In this document: positions 1-6,393 of the stretch, in pieces
Numbering within the stretch: the stretch's first letter is position 1
Layout: each line of letters opens with the position of its first letter
NCBI GenBank assembly: GCA_964449175.1
Contig: CAYUYH010000128.1
Location: forward strand, 1-8,274
Reading direction: 5' to 3'
DNA length: 8,274 bases
Source: CAYUYH01 sp964449175
GTDB taxonomy: Bacteria; Planctomycetota; Phycisphaerae; SM23-33
Translations under genes and position numbers: made by a program
Notes under the pieces: generated by a model
The model's input: only the letters and a program-made list of their open reading frames with translations
Database searches by the model: none
What the model was told of the DNA's origin: nothing

Positions 1-3
1 TAG

Positions 4-369
4 AAGGACTTCCCCGTGTTCAAGATCGCAGACGATCCGCGGTTGACGCCGGTGGGCCTGTGGCTGAGGCGGAGCAGCGTCGACGAGCTGCCGCAGCTGT
101 TCAACGTGCTGCGCGGCGAGATGTCGATCGTAGGCCCCCGCCCTCTGTGGCTGCCGGAGGCGAGGCAGGCCATCGGCCCCGCTAGAGGGCGGGCGGCCGT
201 GAAGCCGGGGCTGACCTGCCTATGGCAGATATCAGGCCGAAGCGAACTGGCCTATGACGAGTGGGTGAGCCTGGATCTGTGCTACATCCGCAATCGCAGC
301 CTGCTGCTGGACCTGATGATCATCATCCAGACCGTCCCGGCGGTCATCTCCGCCAGGGGCGCCTACTAG
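4..369 (+). CDS. Polyprenyl-phosphate sugar-1-phosphate transferase, C-terminal part (truncated by window edge or by stop codon)
   Basis: This is the C-terminal half of a bacterial sugar transferase of the WcaJ/ExoY/PglC fold. These membrane enzymes move a sugar-1-phosphate from a nucleotide sugar to undecaprenyl phosphate, the first step of exopolysaccharide or O-antigen assembly. Counting from the GTG at 16, the visible signatures are VFKIADDPRLTPVG at the start, SSVDELPQLFNVLRGEMS (residues 20-37) carrying the Asp-Glu pair known to be catalytic in PglC (D23, E24), IVGPRP (38-43), KPGLTCLWQISGRS (63-76) and the terminal LDLMIIIQTVPAV and RGAY. The N-terminal membrane helix and the YKFRSM region are absent. 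Family-like residues (KDFP) continue upstream of the GTG, so 16 is not a real start. An in-frame TAG occupies bases 1-3, so the gene may be a pseudogene, or the edge base may be wrong. Family assignment is secure; whether the gene works is unknown. Confidence 0.85.
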   Translation, partial: KDFPVFKIADDPRLTPVGLWLRRSSVDELPQLFNVLRGEMSIVGPRPLWLPEARQAIGPARGRAAVKPGLTCLWQISGRSELAYDEWVSLDLCYIRNRSLLLDLMIIIQTVPAVISARGAY

Positions 370-549
370 ACCCGCCGCCGCCCGCCTGGCCCCACCGTTC
401 TCACGAAGCCCACAGCACCGCTACGGGGGCGCCTTTGCCTCTGGCCAATCCGCCCGCCGCATGGCCCGGATTCTCATTTGGCGTAATGGTTTGGCTCTTC
501 CTTCACCGCCCCGGTTCGATTGCCGATAAGACCTGCGGAAAGTGCTGAT
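370..549. other. Intergenic region between transferase and first TPR gene
   Basis: This 180-base gap holds no recognisable gene. There is a weak GGCCA/TGGCC inverted repeat around 443-466 without a T-run, so I see no clear terminator for the transferase. A poor sigma70-like match (TTCACC at 502-507, 17 bases, GATAAG at 525-530) lies just before the TPR gene, but it would leave almost no leader before the ribosome binding site. Whether the TPR genes are read from the transferase promoter or from their own cannot be decided from the sequence. Confidence 0.4.
537..542 (+). promoter_or_regulatory. Ribosome binding site deciding the ATG start at 550
   Basis: The purine run GGAAAG lies seven bases before the ATG at 550. 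The alternative in-frame TTG at 520 has no such run upstream, so the shorter protein is preferred. Confidence 0.5.
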
Positions 550-1815
550 ATGAGCAGTGACAAGGGCAATTCCTCCAGCCGCAGCCAGAATGCCTACCGC
601 TGTGGCATGCGGCAATACCACCGTCGTCGCTACGACCGGGCCGTCAAGGCACTGGCCAAGGCCGAGCAAGAAGGCGGCCTGACGGCGATGATGGCCCGCT
701 ACTACGGCGCGCTGAGCCACCGGGCGATCGGCGTGCAGGCCATGCAGGCAGGGCGATTCGACGAGGCGGAGAGCCACCTTCGCACCGCCGCCGAACGGCT
801 CGGAGGCGACGGGGACCTGACGGGTTTCCTCGCCCGGGTCTACGCCCGCACCGGGCGGTTCTCCGACTGCAGCCGCAAGACCGACAAGGCCCTATCGGCG
901 AAGAAGAACGATGCAGCCGCCTGGCTCGCACACGCCCAGGCCCAGTGGCGCAACGGAAGGCGCGAGGACGCGCAGATCACGCTCCGCTCGGCACTGCGGC
1001 AATGCGGCAACGACGCCAGGCTACTGATGCAGATGGGGCTGTTCCTGGGCGGCGAGGGGCAGTGGGCCGAGGCCCGCGAGCGGTTCTTCGAGGCGACGCA
1101 GGCCGACTGTGCCGACCCCGACGCCCACTACTACCACGCGCTGGCCGCGGCGGCCACCGGAGACGCCTGCCAGGCCGTCCGCTCGCTTCAGCGGGCGTTC
1201 GAGCTTCGCCCCAACGACCTTATACTGGCCCACCGCCTGTCGCTGGCGGCCAAGGCAGCCGCCCTGCAGGGCCAGGAGGTCCCGATCCGCCTGCCTGAGG
1301 ACAGGGCGGCGCGTGACGGCTCGCAGATGGCCCAGCTCGCCGCATACATCACCTCGGAAGTGGACTTCGTGGACGCGTTCCTATCGCTGCCGCCGAGCGA
1401 GGTGGACGGCGAGCTGTTCGGCGTGCTGGCCGGGGCGCTGGAGACGGCCCTGGCAGAGCACCCGCGATACGCCGACCTGCATCATCGTGCGTCCGCGGTC
1501 TACAGGAGACTCGCGCGGGCCGACAAGGCCCTTGAGCACGCGACCGCAGCCGTGGAGATCAACGGCCGCTACGTCCAGGCGCGCCTGAACCTGGCCCGGC
1601 TGTACGCCGACAGTGACAACTCGGCAGAGGCCCTGGAGCACGCCGAGCGGACCATCGCCTCCGGCGGCGACTGGCCGGACGCGCACTGCCTGGCCGGCGA
1701 GCTGCTGATGCGCCTCGGGCGAAAGGCCGATGCACGCCGCCACCTGGAGCGAGCACTGGAGCTGAACGGAAACTACAGCCGGGCGGCTGAGGCGTTGGCC
1801 TCGCTGGCGGCATGA
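550..1815 (+). CDS. TPR repeat protein (421 aa), first of a tandem pair
   Basis: This is a soluble protein made mostly of tetratricopeptide repeats, helix pairs that form protein-binding superhelices. No signal peptide or membrane segment is visible, so a cytoplasmic location is likely. Repeats cover roughly residues 20-221 (about six, some degenerate; for example the GRFDEAESHLRTA helix near 68-80 and EARERFFEATQADCADPDAH near 174-193). A non-repeat linker follows at about 237-300. Three further repeats lie at 308-406, starting with HPRYADLHHR and containing ALEHATAAVEIN and ALELNGNYSRAAEAL. The start at 550 is chosen for its GGAAAG site; a TTG at 520 would add ten residues. The next TPR gene begins 13 bases after the stop, so the two are probably cotranscribed. 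The preceding polysaccharide-type transferase suggests, but does not prove, a role in scaffolding or regulating envelope polysaccharide production. The partner and exact function are unknown. Confidence 0.88.
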   Translation: MSSDKGNSSSRSQNAYRCGMRQYHRRRYDRAVKALAKAEQEGGLTAMMARYYGALSHRAIGVQAMQAGRFDEAESHLRTAAERLGGDGDLTGFLARVYARTGRFSDCSRKTDKALSAKKNDAAAWLAHAQAQWRNGRREDAQITLRSALRQCGNDARLLMQMGLFLGGEGQWAEARERFFEATQADCADPDAHYYHALAAAATGDACQAVRSLQRAFELRPNDLILAHRLSLAAKAAALQGQEVPIRLPEDRAARDGSQMAQLAAYITSEVDFVDAFLSLPPSEVDGELFGVLAGALETALAEHPRYADLHHRASAVYRRLARADKALEHATAAVEINGRYVQARLNLARLYADSDNSAEALEHAERTIASGGDWPDAHCLAGELLMRLGRKADARRHLERALELNGNYSRAAEALASLAA

Positions 1816-1816
1816 T

Positions 1817-1821
1817 GGAGG
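1817..1821 (+). promoter_or_regulatory. Shine-Dalgarno GGAGG for the GTG start at 1829
   Basis: A perfect GGAGG sits seven bases before the GTG at 1829, immediately after the stop of the upstream TPR gene. It fixes the otherwise uncertain GTG start and supports translation from a shared message. Confidence 0.75.
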
Positions 1822-1828
1822 GACAGGG

Positions 1829-3472
1829 GTGAGTCACCTACTGGAACTGCTTGGCAGGGGACTGCCGACGGACCTCGGCGACGTGCTGGATCGCTATTAC
1901 TGGTCGCCGCAGCTCCGCAGCATCGACGAGCTGAACGCCGTCGCCGGCGAGCACCCCCAGTGGCCCGACATCCGCTGCCAGCTTGGGCTGGCCTACCTCC
2001 GCGCGATGAGACTGGCCGAGGCCACCGAGCAGCTCCAGACCGCCTGCCGGATCAAACCGGACTACCTCGCCGCCCGCGTGGCCCTGGCCGCGACCTTCCA
2101 TGCCGCTGGCCAGGTCGACAAGGCCATCGAGCAGCTCGAAATCGCCAACCACACCCACACCGGCGAGGCGGCCGTGCTGTTCGCGATAGGGTTCTGCCGC
2201 GAGCTGATCGGCGAGCCGGAAAAGGCGGCCGAGTACTACCGCGACGCGACGCACCGTGACGATGGCCTGGTGGCCGCTCGCCAGCGCCTGGCAGCGGTGG
2301 CCCTGTACCTCAACGACATCGACGAGGCCATCGAGCAGTACCGCTGGCTCCGCCAGAACGACCCGCAGGACGCCGGCGTGCGGACTGCCCTGGCACAACT
2401 GTACTACCGCGACGGTCAGTTCGGCCTGGCCGTGGAGGAGTTCGAGTCGGCCATCACCATGGAGCCGGACAACTGGTCGCTGCTGGACGACGAGGTCGAG
2501 GCGCTGGTAGCCGACGGGCTGGTCCGCGAGGCGATAGAGCGCCTTCACGGCCTGATCGACCAGCAAGGCCCGTTCCCCGACCTGCACGTCCGCCTGGCCG
2601 ACCTGTATGGCCAAATCGGCGACGACGACGCGGCGATGAAGCACTATCGCCTGGCACTGAGCATCCAGGACAACTACCTGGAGGCCGTCGTCAAGATCGG
2701 CACGCAGCATCTGGTCTGCGGGCGGTGGGAGGAGGCGGCCGAGGCCTTCCACGACGCCTGCGAGCTGAACGACGGACTGCTGGTCAACTACGTGGGCATC
2801 GGCGTGGCCCAGGCGGCTATGGGCCGAAAGGCCGACGCGATCAACAGCTTCGAGCTGGCCGGGGCGATCGAGCCCAACAGCGTCATACTGCTGGCGGAGA
2901 TGAGCAAGCTGCAACTCAGGGCGGCGCTGGCCGAGGGCATCGAGAAGAGCTTCGACGGCCCGCCGGACGCCGCCGCCGAGATCGCCCTGGACCACGACGA
3001 CCTGCTGCACAAGCAGATCGACCGCCACGCCGAGTGCATCCGCCAGCACCCCAACTACGCCGACCTGCGATATCGCTACGGCGTGCTGCTGCGGGCCGAG
3101 GGCAGAAGCGCCGAGGCCATGGAACAGTTCGCCAAGGCCGTCGAGGTCAACCCCGCCTACGTCCAGGCGGTCATCAAGCTCGGCGTCACTCAGCAGGAAC
3201 TCGGCATGGTGGACGAGGCCATCGAGACGTTCAAGACGGCGCTGGAGATTCAGCCTCGCTACGTGGACCTGCACTACAGGCTGGGGCTGCTATACACCGA
3301 CCGCCGGCAGTTCGAGCAGGCCGTCCAGCACATGGAAGCCGCCGCCGAAGCCTCGCCGGACCACACCGAGGTGCGCGCGGGCCTGGCGCTGGCGCTTCAG
3401 AACATGGGCCTGGTCGACCGCGCCGCGACGGTCTGGCGCAGCCTCAAGCAGATCAATCAGGTCCGCCGCTGA
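1829..3472 (+). CDS. TPR repeat protein (547 aa), second of a tandem pair
   Basis: This is a large TPR protein without signal peptide or membrane helix, probably cytoplasmic. A short helical N-terminus (MSHLLELLGRGL, residues 1-12) precedes about nine repeats from roughly 46 to 348. Clear examples are AIEQLEIAN (99-107), AVEEFESAITMEPDNW (201-216), AMKHYRLALSIQDNYLEA (269-286) and AINSFELAGAIEPNS (337-351). A helical, acidic, non-repeat linker follows at about 352-404 (including IALDHDDLLHKQIDRHAE). Four more regular repeats run from 408 to about 542, such as AMEQFAKAVEVNPAYVQA and AIETFKTALEIQPRYVDL. The C-terminal block resembles that of the upstream gene, which suggests common ancestry. 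The start is a GTG with a perfect GGAGG, and the gap from the upstream gene is 13 bases. The gene ends tail-to-tail with the aminotransferase, 30 bases away. Such proteins usually organise complexes; the partner is not identifiable here. Coding strand and frame are secure, function is not. Confidence 0.92.
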   Translation: MSHLLELLGRGLPTDLGDVLDRYYWSPQLRSIDELNAVAGEHPQWPDIRCQLGLAYLRAMRLAEATEQLQTACRIKPDYLAARVALAATFHAAGQVDKAIEQLEIANHTHTGEAAVLFAIGFCRELIGEPEKAAEYYRDATHRDDGLVAARQRLAAVALYLNDIDEAIEQYRWLRQNDPQDAGVRTALAQLYYRDGQFGLAVEEFESAITMEPDNWSLLDDEVEALVADGLVREAIERLHGLIDQQGPFPDLHVRLADLYGQIGDDDAAMKHYRLALSIQDNYLEAVVKIGTQHLVCGRWEEAAEAFHDACELNDGLLVNYVGIGVAQAAMGRKADAINSFELAGAIEPNSVILLAEMSKLQLRAALAEGIEKSFDGPPDAAAEIALDHDDLLHKQIDRHAECIRQHPNYADLRYRYGVLLRAEGRSAEAMEQFAKAVEVNPAYVQAVIKLGVTQQELGMVDEAIETFKTALEIQPRYVDLHYRLGLLYTDRRQFEQAVQHMEAAAEASPDHTEVRAGLALALQNMGLVDRAATVWRSLKQINQVRR

Positions 3473-3502
3473 TTCGCAGCGCCCCCAGCGCCGCGCCGCA
3501 GC

Positions 3503-4687
3503 CTACGTCAGCAGCTTGGCCAGGCGGTCCAGCCCCTCGTCGATCTGCTCGATGGAAGTGGCAAAGCTCAGCCGCACGCAGCGGTCCTCGCCGAACGGCT
3601 CGCCGGGAACGAGCGCCACCCTGGCCGAGGCCAACGCCGCGGTGGCGAAACTCGACGAGCCGGTCACGTTCACCCCGCCGATCACTCGCCCGTAGTGCCC
3701 GCTGACGTCCGGGAAGCAGTAGAACGCGCCCGTCGGCTCGACGCACTTGACGCCCTCGATGGCGTTGAGCCGCTCGGCCATATGCCGGCCACGCTTGGCG
3801 AACTCCTGCCTCATGGTCTCGATCGTCTCAGCCGCCTTGGGCGAGGTGTAGGCCTCCAGGGCGGCGGCCTGGGCGAAGCTGACGACGTCGGATGTCTCCT
3901 GGCTCTTGAGCGTCTTCATGGCGGTGATGATTTCCTGCGGCCCGGCGGCCCAGCCAAGCCGCCACCCGGTCATGGAGAAAGACTTGCTCAGACAGTTGAA
4001 CGTGACCGTGCGCTCCGGCAGACGGTCGTCCAACGCCGCGAATGAGACGAACTTCGCATCGCCGTAGATGAGCTTCTCGTAGATCTCATCGGAGAAGACG
4101 ATCAGACCCGTCTCCAGCACGGCCTCGGCGATGGCGGCCAGCTCATCGGGCGCGTACATGACGCCCGTGGGGTTGGATGGCGAGTTGATGATCAGAATCT
4201 TGGCGCCCTTGGCGGCATCGAGCACCTGTTGCGGGGTGATCTTGAAGCCCTGTTCGGCGTGGGCCGGCAGAACCACCGGCTCGCCGCCGGCCAGCTTGAC
4301 CTGCTCGGGATAGGTCAGCCAGTATGGCGCGGGTATCAGCACCTTGTCGCCCGGGTTGACCAGCACCTGGAATGCGTCGTACAGCGCGTGCTTGCCGCCG
4401 AAGGTCATCACTATCTGCGACGGGGAGACGTGGATGTTGTTCTCGCGGGCGAGTTTGTCGGCGATGGCCTGTAGCAGCTTGGCGCCGCTTCGCGCGGTGT
4501 ACTTGGTGTCGCCGGCGTCGAGGGCGGTCTTGGCGGCGGCCTTGATGAAGTCGGGCGTGTCGAAGTCCGGCTCACCGGCGCCGAAGCTCACCACGTCGAT
4601 CCCCTCGGCCTGCATCTTCTTGGCCTTGGCGGAGATCGCCAGCGTCGCGCTGGGCGCCACGCAGGATATGCGTTCTGAGAGTTTCAT
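3503..4687 (-). CDS. aspB: PLP-dependent class I aminotransferase, aspartate/prephenate aminotransferase type
   Basis: This 394-residue protein is a full-length fold-type I aminotransferase of the AspB group, cytoplasmic and normally dimeric, moving amino groups between an amino acid and a keto acid through pyridoxal phosphate. Visible landmarks are the N-terminal VSFGAGEPDFDTP (33-45), YT at 63-64, GGK at 97-99, PYW at 121-123 (Trp stacking on the cofactor), SPSNPTG at 169-175 with N172, SDEIYEKL with D200 and Y203, the cofactor lysine K235 in LSKSFSMTGWRLGW with phosphate-binding R243, and R372 in VRLSFATS for the substrate alpha-carboxylate. No key residue is missing. Members of this group act on aspartate, and some also on prephenate or aromatic acids, so exact specificity is open and the symbol is by family only. 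A promoter-like sequence lies just upstream (TTGACA at 4740-4745, minus strand). The ATG has a modest GGGA site six bases before it. The gene converges on the second TPR gene. Confidence 0.95.
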   Translation of the reverse strand: MKLSERISCVAPSATLAISAKAKKMQAEGIDVVSFGAGEPDFDTPDFIKAAAKTALDAGDTKYTARSGAKLLQAIADKLARENNIHVSPSQIVMTFGGKHALYDAFQVLVNPGDKVLIPAPYWLTYPEQVKLAGGEPVVLPAHAEQGFKITPQQVLDAAKGAKILIINSPSNPTGVMYAPDELAAIAEAVLETGLIVFSDEIYEKLIYGDAKFVSFAALDDRLPERTVTFNCLSKSFSMTGWRLGWAAGPQEIITAMKTLKSQETSDVVSFAQAAALEAYTSPKAAETIETMRQEFAKRGRHMAERLNAIEGVKCVEPTGAFYCFPDVSGHYGRVIGGVNVTGSSSFATAALASARVALVPGEPFGEDRCVRLSFATSIEQIDEGLDRLAKLLT

Positions 4688-4717
4688 CTGTTGTTCCCGG
4701 TCTCCAAGGTCGGGTGC

Positions 4718-4745
4718 AGCTTAGCGGCGGGCGTCGGTTTGTCAA
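4718..4745 (-). promoter_or_regulatory. Predicted sigma70-type promoter for the aminotransferase gene
   Basis: On the minus strand a perfect TTGACA (4745-4740) is followed after 16 bases by TAAGCT (4723-4718), which matches the -10 consensus at first, second and last positions. Transcription would begin about 25 bases before the ATG at 4687. It lies directly after the terminator of the upstream gene, where a new promoter is expected. Confidence 0.5.
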
Positions 4746-4761
4746 TCGAATTGCCCGCGCA

Positions 4762-4794
4762 CAGAAAGGACCGGCCGATGCGTAGGGCCGGTCC
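4762..4794 (-). terminator. Rho-independent terminator of the coiled-coil/BRCT gene
   Basis: On the minus strand a perfect nine-base-pair stem (GGACCGGCC at 4794-4786 pairing with GGCCGGTCC at 4776-4768) encloses a nine-base loop and is followed by the T-rich TTTCTG. It begins 23 bases after the stop of the coiled-coil gene and lies ahead of the aminotransferase promoter. The T-run is short and interrupted, but the stem is strong and well placed. Confidence 0.75.
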
Positions 4795-4817
4795 ATCTGG
4801 TCTGTTCAGGGGCGCTG

Positions 4818-6212
4818 TTACTGCTCGGCGGCGGGCGTGTAGCCGATCATCGCCAGGAAGCGGTTGGTGTTAAGGATCGGCACGTGCATGTTCTGAGCGG
4901 CCTCCAGCGTGTCCTGGTAGCGGCTGAACTCGCGCTCTTTGGCCCGGTACAGCTCCCACATGTGGTCGGGGTCGTTCTCGGAGGGCTGTAACGGGCGGGC
5001 CGGGGCGGCGCCCAGCACGACGAAGTCCGTTTGGACGTCCACCTGGTCGGCCACCGCGCCGCCCGAACGCTCGATCAGGAGCTTGACCTCCTTGGCATCG
5101 TCGGCGGAGTATTGGCCGCGGCCGCGAACGTCGAACTGCCCCTCCACCACGAATGTGTAGGTTCGTTGCGGATCGTAGGCGACGTTGCCGATGGGATCGC
5201 CGGCAACGATGGGGTTGTCGACGGCCTGGTCGACGATGCGGCACTCGCTGATGGTCTTCTGGACCTGCGTGACGACGATCTTGGCCTTGCCCAGGCCGCT
5301 GGCGGGGATCCCGCCGGTCGGATAGACCGTGAACGCCAGGCCCGGTATGACGCGGTCCTCCGCGCCCAGGTTGATGTAGCAGACGCCCTCGATGTTCTTG
5401 GTCTGGAGGACCTTGCCATCGGGCTTGCGGACGGCGACCTCGGCCCCGCCCATCCCGCGCGTCTTGTCGAGCTCGGCCCGCAGCCGCTCGATCGTCTGGT
5501 CCTTCGCGTCGAGCTTGACGATCATCTCCCTCAGTTGCTGGTTCTTGCTGGCGATCTCCATGTTCAGCTCGGTGCGGATCTGAGCCAGCTCATTGGTGAA
5601 CTGCTGTTGGCCTGCGGTGTACTGCTCGTGCGCCAGGCGGAACTTCTCGTCAGCCGCCTGCTTCTGCGCCTCGAGCGTCTTCACCTGAGCCGTGAACTGC
5701 GCAGTCAGGTCCTCCAGGGTCCTGTCCCTGTCGTCGATCCGGTCCTGGAGATCGGCGTTCTGCGCGGCCATCGCCTGAAACTCCTCTTGCGCCTGAGTGA
5801 GGCCCTGATAGAGTTCCCTGGCCTCCGTCACCAGCCCGCGGTTCAGCGAGATGCCCGTCATGTCGGCCAGGCTCTCTGCCTCGGAACGGGCCTCGGCGTG
5901 GCTTGCCTGCGTGCCCGTGATGATCTGCGCCAGGTCGTAGAGCTTTGCCGACATCTGCGTCAGCACGGTTCTTCGCTCCTGGCCCCTGTCGTAGGCGATC
6001 AGCATCTCGTTCACGGCCGGGCTGGGGCTGCTCAGCTCCTGCGGGCTGACGACGCGCCTGTACTTGCCCTGGAGGTCGGCGAGTTCGGCCTTGAGGTTGT
6101 CGGTCTGCACCCAGAACAGTACGGCCGCCGCCGTCGCCAGAAGGAAAAGAATCACGAATGCCACCAGCAGATAGGGCGGCGGGCTGGTCCGTCTTTGCGC
6201 TACCCGTGCCAT
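4818..6212 (-). CDS. Membrane-anchored coiled-coil protein with beta-rich module and C-terminal BRCT-like domain
   Basis: This 464-residue protein starts with a short basic segment (MARVAQRRTSPPP), then one hydrophobic helix (about 14-35, YLLVAFVILFLLATAAAVLF). By the positive-inside rule the N-terminus is probably cytoplasmic and the rest extracytoplasmic. A long Gln/Glu-rich helical region (about 38-252, most regular from 130) looks like a coiled coil. Residues 262-349 are beta-rich, with VCYINLGAEDRVIPGLAFTVY (277-297), similar in style to small barrel modules found in envelope proteins. Residues 351-458 resemble a DNA-ligase-type BRCT domain: a strand TFVVEGQFD, a helix plus glycine pair LLIERSGGAVADQV, then TDFVVLG, and finally VPILNTNRFLAMIGY. 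A charged helical stretch at about 405-435 is inserted before the last helix. The ATG at 6212 has AGGAG seven bases upstream; an in-frame GTG at 6302 would add 30 unconserved-looking residues that enter the promoter. The gene has its own predicted promoter and terminator. Function unknown; I know no named protein of this kind. Confidence 0.88.
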   Translation of the reverse strand: MARVAQRRTSPPPYLLVAFVILFLLATAAAVLFWVQTDNLKAELADLQGKYRRVVSPQELSSPSPAVNEMLIAYDRGQERRTVLTQMSAKLYDLAQIITGTQASHAEARSEAESLADMTGISLNRGLVTEARELYQGLTQAQEEFQAMAAQNADLQDRIDDRDRTLEDLTAQFTAQVKTLEAQKQAADEKFRLAHEQYTAGQQQFTNELAQIRTELNMEIASKNQQLREMIVKLDAKDQTIERLRAELDKTRGMGGAEVAVRKPDGKVLQTKNIEGVCYINLGAEDRVIPGLAFTVYPTGGIPASGLGKAKIVVTQVQKTISECRIVDQAVDNPIVAGDPIGNVAYDPQRTYTFVVEGQFDVRGRGQYSADDAKEVKLLIERSGGAVADQVDVQTDFVVLGAAPARPLQPSENDPDHMWELYRAKEREFSRYQDTLEAAQNMHVPILNTNRFLAMIGYTPAAEQ

Positions 6213-6219
6213 ACGTCTA

Positions 6220-6224
6220 CTCCT
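6220..6224 (-). promoter_or_regulatory. Shine-Dalgarno AGGAG deciding the ATG start at 6212
   Basis: AGGAG on the minus strand lies seven bases before the ATG at 6212. The longer frame from the GTG at 6302 has no comparable site and would start inside the -10 region, so the shorter protein is preferred. Confidence 0.75.
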
Positions 6225-6301
6225 ACGTTGGGTATTCGGCCCGCTGCGGGGGCGTGGCGCCGCCGCGCCGGGGCCGCGTTGGCTTGTCGCTTCAAGGCCC
6301 A

Positions 6302-6330
6302 AGTATCTTGAATGAAGGGGGCAATCTCAA
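6302..6330 (-). promoter_or_regulatory. Predicted sigma70-type promoter for the coiled-coil/BRCT gene
   Basis: On the minus strand TTGAGA (6330-6325; five of six consensus bases) is separated by exactly 17 bases from GATACT (6307-6302; four of six). It would give a leader of roughly 80 bases before the ATG at 6212. The local drop in GC content relative to the surroundings fits a promoter. Confidence 0.55.
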
Positions 6331-6357
6331 CTGTTTTCTGGGTGTGGCGCATGGCCC

Positions 6358-6393
6358 GTGAAGGCGGGCGCAGTGGGGGGGCTTCGCCTTCAC
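6358..6393 (-). terminator. Inverted repeat at the gatB stop codon, possible weak terminator
   Basis: On the minus strand GTGAAGGCG (6393-6385) and CGCCTTCAC (6366-6358) form a perfect nine-base-pair stem around an 18-base C-rich loop. The gatB stop codon is within the first arm. No T-run follows, so it is not a classical intrinsic terminator; it could end or protect the gat message. Confidence 0.35.

Noticed and set aside
480..497. Sigma54-like GG/GC pattern before the first TPR gene
   Set aside because: The GG and GC pairs are not at the required 12-base spacing; the expected GC position reads TG.
1838..3274. Long 478-codon antisense open frame opposite the second TPR gene
   Set aside because: Its translation is rich in Leu, Val, Gly and Gln-Ala without domain pattern, while the plus-strand frame gives regular TPR motifs. 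Long antisense frames are expected in high-GC genes.
3467..3481. Small hairpin CGCTG/CAGCG at the stop of the second TPR gene as a terminator
   Set aside because: The stem is only five pairs and no T-run follows on either strand.
2725..3705. 326-codon plus-strand frame spanning the end of the second TPR gene and the end of the aminotransferase
   Set aside because: It is an Arg/Gly/Pro-rich out-of-frame shadow crossing two well-supported genes.
6213..6302. Longer N-terminus for the coiled-coil protein from the GTG at 6302
   Set aside because: The added residues are Arg/Pro/Gly-rich without pattern, overlap the predicted -10 element, and the ATG at 6212 has a much better ribosome site.
5031..6311. 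426-codon plus-strand open frame opposite the coiled-coil gene
   Set aside because: Low-complexity Leu/Val/Asp/Arg translation with no motif; the minus-strand gene has a ribosome site, a membrane helix and recognisable domains.
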